Source: BTRG01 sp036986275 (GTDB taxonomy: Bacteria > Pseudomonadota > Gammaproteobacteria > Acidiferrobacterales > SZUA-150). Taken from it: DNA of 17,915 nucleotides. Under the pieces are notes generated by a model, which did not search any database, had not been told where the DNA came from, and worked only from the letters and a program-made list of their open reading frames with translations. Positions 14,515 through 17,915 of this stretch are shown one piece after another. Position numbers and translations under genes: made by a program. The first letter of the stretch is position 1; each line of letters begins with the position of its first letter. The DNA lies in assembly GCA_036986275.1 (NCBI GenBank), contig BTRG01000051.1, positions 1 through 17,915 on the forward strand. Reading direction: 5' to 3'.

Positions 14515-15627
14515 TCAGACGGCCAAAGCGATCCCCAGCATACGACGTAGCGGCTCAGCCGCCCCCCATAGCAGCTGATCGCCCACGGTAAAGGCCGATA
14601 AATATTCCGGCCCCATGCTGAGTTTGCGCAGACGCCCCACCGGCACGGTCAAAGTGCCTGTGACGGCAGCCGGGGTCAGATCGCTCGTGGTGACATCCCT
14701 ATCATTGGGTATGACTCTCACCCAATCGTTATGGGCCGTCAGGATTTCATGAATCGCATCCAGCGATACATCCTGTCTCAATTTGATGGTCAGTGCCTGC
14801 GAATGACAGCGCATGGCGCCTATGCGTACACACAGACCATCTATGGGAATCGGATTGTGCGAGCGGCCCAGGATCTTGTTGGTCTCCACCTCGGCCTTCC
14901 ATTCCTCCTTGCTCTGCCCCGACTCCATCGGCACATCGATCCAGGGGATCAGGCTGGCCGCCAGCGGAGCCGGCCAGTGCTCGACGGGACAGGCATCGCT
15001 ACGTAAAAAATCCGTGACCTTTTTATCGATCTCAAGAATTGCGCTGGCCGGGTCGTCATTGAGCGCCTTAACTTCCCTGTCAATGGCGCCCATCTGGCGT
15101 ATCAGCTCGCGCATGTTTTGCGCACCGGCACCGGATGCGGCCTGGTAGGTCATGGGCGTCACCCATTCCACCATGTCCTTTTCCAGCAACCCGCCTATGG
15201 CCAATAGCATCAGGCTGACCGTGCAGTTGCCCCCCACAAAGGTCCTGCCACCCTTGGCCAGCGCCTCATCAATCACATAGCGATTGACCGGGTCCAGCAC
15301 AATCACGGCCTCATCGGCCATACGCAATGCCGATGCGGCGTCAATCCAGTAACCGTCCCAACCGCTCTTGCGCAGTTGCGCATAAACGGCCCGGGTATAA
15401 TCGCCCCCCTGGCAGGTGACGATGGCATCCATGGCTTTCAGTTCGTCAATATTATTGGCGTCCTTGAGTGGCGGTACATCCTTGCCCACATCCGGTCCGG
15501 CCTGTCCGGCCTGTGAGGTGGTGAAAAATACCGGCTCAATGGAGGCAAAATCATTTTCCTCGCGCATGCGTTGCATCAGCACCGAGCCCACCATGCCACG
15601 CCATCCTATTAGTCCGACTCTCTTCAT
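14515..15627 (-). CDS. asd: aspartate-semialdehyde dehydrogenase
   Basis: NADPH-dependent reduction of aspartyl phosphate to aspartate semialdehyde, the branch point to lysine/diaminopimelate, threonine and methionine. The 370-aa product starts with the dinucleotide-binding motif VGLIGWRGMVGSVL (4-17). It has the catalytic C135 in GGNCTVSLM and the substrate-binding R269 and base H275 in VRIGAMRCHSQALTIKL. Length and residue spacing match the enterobacterial-type Asd. An AAGGAC Shine-Dalgarno lies about 8 nt before the ATG at 15627. It sits between leuB and fimV, the standard gammaproteobacterial context. Confidence 0.97.
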   Translation of the reverse strand: MKRVGLIGWRGMVGSVLMQRMREENDFASIEPVFFTTSQAGQAGPDVGKDVPPLKDANNIDELKAMDAIVTCQGGDYTRAVYAQLRKSGWDGYWIDAASALRMADEAVIVLDPVNRYVIDEALAKGGRTFVGGNCTVSLMLLAIGGLLEKDMVEWVTPMTYQAASGAGAQNMRELIRQMGAIDREVKALNDDPASAILEIDKKVTDFLRSDACPVEHWPAPLAASLIPWIDVPMESGQSKEEWKAEVETNKILGRSHNPIPIDGLCVRIGAMRCHSQALTIKLRQDVSLDAIHEILTAHNDWVRVIPNDRDVTTSDLTPAAVTGTLTVPVGRLRKLSMGPEYLSAFTVGDQLLWGAAEPLRRMLGIALAV

Positions 15628-15689
15628 CGTATTAGTCCTTACTATTGCTTAACTTTTTTACCCGTCATTGAAACCATTTGAGAGTAACT

Positions 15690-15718
15690 AGTATCGAGTC
15701 TCGAGTTTCTAGGATCAA
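15690..15718 (-). promoter_or_regulatory. candidate promoter of asd
   Basis: On the minus strand TTGATC (15713-15718) and GATACT (15690-15695) are 17 nt apart, each matching four of six sigma-70 consensus bases, about 63 nt before the asd start. The interval between the boxes contains CTCGAG and a near copy of CTCGA, so short repeats rather than promoter selection could also explain the composition. Tentative. Confidence 0.3.
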
Positions 15719-15741
15719 AAACTCACACTTTAAATTCTTTG

Positions 15742-15815
15742 CCGTCATTCTGGCGCAGGCCAGTATCCAGTAACTCCCTAATCCCTCTGGACTCCGGCCT
15801 TCGCCGGAGTGACGG
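15742..15815 (+). repeat. REP-like imperfect palindromic element
   Basis: Between leuB and asd. The left arm opens CCGTCATTCTGGCGCAGGCC and the right arm closes with GCCGGAGTGACGG, so the outer ends are near-inverted copies (CCGTCATT against CCGTCACT). The right arm contains a perfect 8-bp hairpin, ACTCCGGC/GCCGGAGT with loop CTTC (15791-15810), and the left arm a weaker TGGC-GCAG-GCCA hairpin. The form resembles the widespread 'GTCATTCCGGC...GCCGGAATGACG' interspersed repeats. It could stabilise the leuB 3' end; no U tract follows, so it is not an ordinary terminator. Confidence 0.65.
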
Positions 15816-15862
15816 AAGGTAATAGATTGAAGCCTCCCTAGAAATTTGCCCCTCGCCCCCCG

Positions 15863-16945
15863 TTACTGTGGCCGCAGCGCGGCGACCACGGCGGCACCCA
15901 TAGCCGTCGTACCGACTTCAACCATGCCCTGGCTCATGATATCCGGCGTCCGCAGACCCTGATCCAGCACTTTGTTCACAGCGGCCTCAATTCGATCAGC
16001 CAGGGCCGGTTGCTCCAGTGTGTAACGCAACATCATGGCAACGGATAATATGGTTGCCAACGGATTGGCCTTGCCCTGGCCGGCGATGTCGGGCGCCGAT
16101 CCGTGTATGGGCTCATACATACCCTTGCCGTTTGCATCCAGCGAGGCCGACGGCAGCATGCCGATGGATCCCGTCAGCATGGCGGCGGCATCGGACAGGA
16201 TGTCGCCAAACATATTGCTGGTGACCATGACGTCGAACTGTTTGGGCGCCTTCACCAGTTGCATGGCGGCGTTGTCCACATACATGTGGCTGAGCTCTAC
16301 CTCGGGATAGTCGTCGCCGACACGCTGCACCACCTCACGCCACAGACGCGTGGACTCCAGCACATTGGCCTTGTCCACGGAACACAAGCGCTGGTCACGC
16401 TTGATGGCAATCGCAAAGGCCGAGCGGGCAATGCGTTCAATCTCCGACTCTTTATATATAAGCGTGTTATAACCCTGTTTCTCGCCACCCTCGAGTTCCC
16501 GCACCCCGCGCGGTTCACCGAAATATATCCCGCCGGTGAGTTCGCGGACGATCATGAGATCCAGTCCGGCCACCAGCTCAGGCTTCAAGGAACTGGCATC
16601 GGCCAATTGTTCATACAATATGGCAGGCCGCAGATTGGAGAACAGGGATAACTCGTAACGTAATCCCAGTAATGCCTTCTCTGGCCGCAAGGCAGGTTCC
16701 AGGGAGTCATATTTGGGTCCGCCCACGGCGCCGAGCAATACCGCATCCGCGGCCCTGGCAGCGCCCAGGGTTTCATCGGGCAGAGGTTTGCCGTGATGAT
16801 CATAGGCCCTACCGCCGACATCGGCATGCTGGAACTCGGCATCGAAACCAAAATCACTTTTCAATAACTCAAGCACCTTGACGGCTTCAGCTACGATCTC
16901 CGGACCAATACCATCACCCGGCAGGATTAAAATATTCTGACTCAT
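15863..16945 (-). CDS. leuB: 3-isopropylmalate dehydrogenase
   Basis: NAD-dependent oxidative decarboxylation of 3-isopropylmalate, third step of leucine synthesis. The protein is 360 aa. It starts with ILILPGDGIGPEIV (residues 5-18) and contains the substrate arginines in LLGLRYELSLFSNLRP, the ELTGGIYFGEPRG loop, the metal-binding aspartates in MFGDILSDAAAMLTGSIGMLPSAS, and the NAD-specific GMYEPIHGSAPDIAGQGKANP motif. I chose the ATG at 16945: the reading frame extends upstream to 17029, but that would add 28 basic residues that overlap the leuD end and are not part of the family. The gap to leuD is 19 nt, with a purine-rich AGAGAG before the start, so both are one operon. Confidence 0.97.
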   Translation of the reverse strand: MSQNILILPGDGIGPEIVAEAVKVLELLKSDFGFDAEFQHADVGGRAYDHHGKPLPDETLGAARAADAVLLGAVGGPKYDSLEPALRPEKALLGLRYELSLFSNLRPAILYEQLADASSLKPELVAGLDLMIVRELTGGIYFGEPRGVRELEGGEKQGYNTLIYKESEIERIARSAFAIAIKRDQRLCSVDKANVLESTRLWREVVQRVGDDYPEVELSHMYVDNAAMQLVKAPKQFDVMVTSNMFGDILSDAAAMLTGSIGMLPSASLDANGKGMYEPIHGSAPDIAGQGKANPLATILSVAMMLRYTLEQPALADRIEAAVNKVLDQGLRTPDIMSQGMVEVGTTAMGAAVVAALRPQ

Positions 16946-16964
16946 AAATGCTCTCTTTGTGGCA

Positions 16965-17603
16965 TCAGGCAAACAACCACGGCGCCTGTTCTTTGCGCCT
17001 GGCTTCGTAGGCCTTGATGTCGTCCACATGCTGCAAGGTCAGGCCGATATCATCCAGGCCGTTAATCAGGCAATGCTTGCGAAAGGGGTCCACTTCAAAG
17101 GCAATGCTATTACCGGATGGTGTGGTCACGGTTTGCGCTACCAGGTCCACCGTCAAGTTATAACCTTCTTCGGCCCCGGTTTCCTTGAATAATTGATCAA
17201 CAACATTGGTGTCCAGCACGATGGGGAGTATGCCGTTTTTAAAGCAGTTGTTAAAAAAGATATCGGCGAAACCCGGCGCGATAATGACGCGGAAACCATA
17301 GTCCAGCAAGGCCCAGGGCGCATGTTCACGCGAAGAACCGCAACCGAAATTATCACGGGCCAGCAGGATTTGTGCACCCCGGTAACGCGCATGATTCAGT
17401 ACGAACTCTTCGTTGACCGGCCGCCTGCTGTTATCCATGCCGGGCTCACCGGTATCGAGATAGCGCCAGTCATCAAACAGATTCGGTCCGAAACCACTAC
17501 GTTGAATGGACTTCAGGAACTGCTTGGGAATAATGGCATCGGTATCGACATTGGCGCGATCCAGAGGCAACACAAGGCCCTTTATTGTTTCAAATTTATC
17601 CAT
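16965..17603 (-). CDS. leuD: 3-isopropylmalate dehydratase small subunit
   Basis: Small subunit of isopropylmalate isomerase, which partners the iron-sulfur LeuC subunit to convert 2- to 3-isopropylmalate. The 212-aa product has the DRANVDTDAIIPKQFLK opening (15-31), the LARDNFGCGSSREHAPWALLDYGF swivelling-domain signature (two adjoining segments) and the typical C-terminal HVDDIKAYEARR. The ATG at 17603 is preceded by AGGA at about 8 nt. An in-frame start at 17663 would translate the non-coding ACAGGATT repeat as Asn-Pro-Val units and is rejected. leuC, usually directly upstream, is not in the window; the 312 nt upstream to the window end are repeats. Confidence 0.96.
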   Translation of the reverse strand: MDKFETIKGLVLPLDRANVDTDAIIPKQFLKSIQRSGFGPNLFDDWRYLDTGEPGMDNSRRPVNEEFVLNHARYRGAQILLARDNFGCGSSREHAPWALLDYGFRVIIAPGFADIFFNNCFKNGILPIVLDTNVVDQLFKETGAEEGYNLTVDLVAQTVTTPSGNSIAFEVDPFRKHCLINGLDDIGLTLQHVDDIKAYEARRKEQAPWLFA

Positions 17604-17627
17604 TGCTCTATTCCTAAGTATACCTAT

Positions 17628-17727
17628 TTGGACAGGATTTACAGGATTAACAGGATTCAACAACGCTGTCTTTTCTGATCAGCCTCAAAGACAATCCCTT
17701 CACTCTGCAACTCTCTTACTCCAACGG
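17628..17727 (+). repeat. 100-bp direct repeat, copy 1
   Basis: Begins TTGGACAGGATTTACAGG and ends TTACTCCAACGG. It matches 17816-17915 at 94 of 100 positions with no gaps; five of the six differences cluster at copy positions 26-40. It opens with three consecutive 9-mers of the form nACAGGATT (17631-17657). Non-coding by all signs. Confidence 0.95.
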
Positions 17728-17758
17728 TTTTATCCTGTTATATCCTGTTCATCCTGTC
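17631..17758 (+). repeat. element with inverted 9-bp-periodic termini
   Basis: The left end consists of GACAGGATT, TACAGGATT and AACAGGATT in tandem. The right end (17731-17758) read on the other strand is GACAGGATG, AACAGGATA, one extra T, and AACAGGATA. The two termini are thus imperfect inverted copies of about 27 bp around a core of about 73 bp. The total of about 128 bp resembles a small non-autonomous (MITE- or BIME-like) repeat. No coding capacity. Confidence 0.7.
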
Positions 17759-17815
17759 TAATAATTATCATAAATCTTCTGCATCCACAAAATGCCCGGC
17801 AACGGCTGCAACCTC

Positions 17816-17915
17816 TTGGACAGGATTTACAGGATTAACAAGATTCAGTAGCACTGTCTTTTCTGATCAGCCTCAAAGACAATCCATTCACTCTGCAACT
17901 CTCTTACTCCAACGG
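17816..17915 (+). repeat. 100-bp direct repeat, copy 2 (runs to the window edge)
   Basis: Second copy of the repeat at 17628-17727, offset by 188 nt. Its second and third 9-mers remain (the third is AACAAGATT, one change). The window ends exactly where copy 1 stops matching, so whether the inverted right terminus follows cannot be seen. The 88 nt between the copies include the right terminus of element 1 and about 57 nt with no recognisable feature. Confidence 0.95.

Noticed and set aside
16946..17029. N-terminal extension of leuB
   Set aside because: The added 28 residues are strongly basic, overlap leuD and precede a normal LeuB start with its own purine-rich leader.
17604..17663. N-terminal extension of leuD (repeated Asn-Pro-Val)
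   Set aside because: It is only the translation of the 9-bp ACAGGATT repeat; the standard LeuD start lies at 17603 with a ribosome site.
17628..17915. CRISPR array
   Set aside because: Only two units of 100 bp with an 88-nt gap and 9-bp internal periodicity; no 25-40-bp repeat/spacer pattern and no cas genes.

Overview
The window looks like chromosomal DNA of a gammaproteobacterium. The minus-strand order leuD-leuB-asd-fimV is a classic gammaproteobacterial arrangement. The Asd, ThyA and FimV proteins have the lengths and active-site positions of the enterobacterial/pseudomonad forms, and the tRNA genes encode their CCA ends. The species cannot be named from the sequence. A free-living, possibly chemolithotrophic or halophilic lineage would fit an extra rotary ATPase, but that is a guess.

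Layout. (1) 204-6373, plus strand: a compact operon for an N-type (alternative F-type) rotary ATPase in the order atpD-atpC-atpQ-atpB-atpE-atpF-atpA-atpG, with overlapping or nearly touching genes. There is no separate delta gene; the C-terminal part of the b subunit looks delta-like. The atpR gene expected between atpQ and atpB is absent. The c subunit lacks the glutamine of the sodium site, and the alpha subunit has Arg in place of the P-loop Lys. (2) 6426-7114, minus strand: four tRNA genes transcribed Pro(TGG)-Arg(TCT)-His(GTG)-Lys(CTT) from a strong promoter at 7161-7189. The Arg gene is split in its anticodon by a group I intron of about 306 nt. This is the most striking item in the window. 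(3) 7272-8852, plus strand: folD and a rhomboid-family intramembrane protease, 12 nt apart. (4) 8859-9527, minus strand: a four-helix membrane protein I do not recognise. (5) 9666-10984, plus strand: thyA and folA, which together make dTMP and recycle the dihydrofolate that ThyA releases; folD upstream supplies the methylene-tetrahydrofolate pool. (6) 11046-17603, minus strand: fimV, asd, leuB and leuD. The thyA-folA and fimV units converge on a hairpin at 10996-11018. (7) 17604-17915: non-coding, with a 100-bp direct repeat (94% identical) that belongs to a larger element with inverted, 9-bp-periodic ends. It lies upstream of leuD, where leuC would be expected beyond the window.

How the genes work together: the ATPase operon is a self-contained ion pump/ATP synthase module of a type known to move laterally. 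The folD, thyA and folA genes form a one-carbon/thymidylate set. The leu genes and asd are amino-acid biosynthesis genes (leucine; aspartate family and diaminopimelate), and FimV is a polar organiser. No phage, IS, CRISPR or defence genes are visible.
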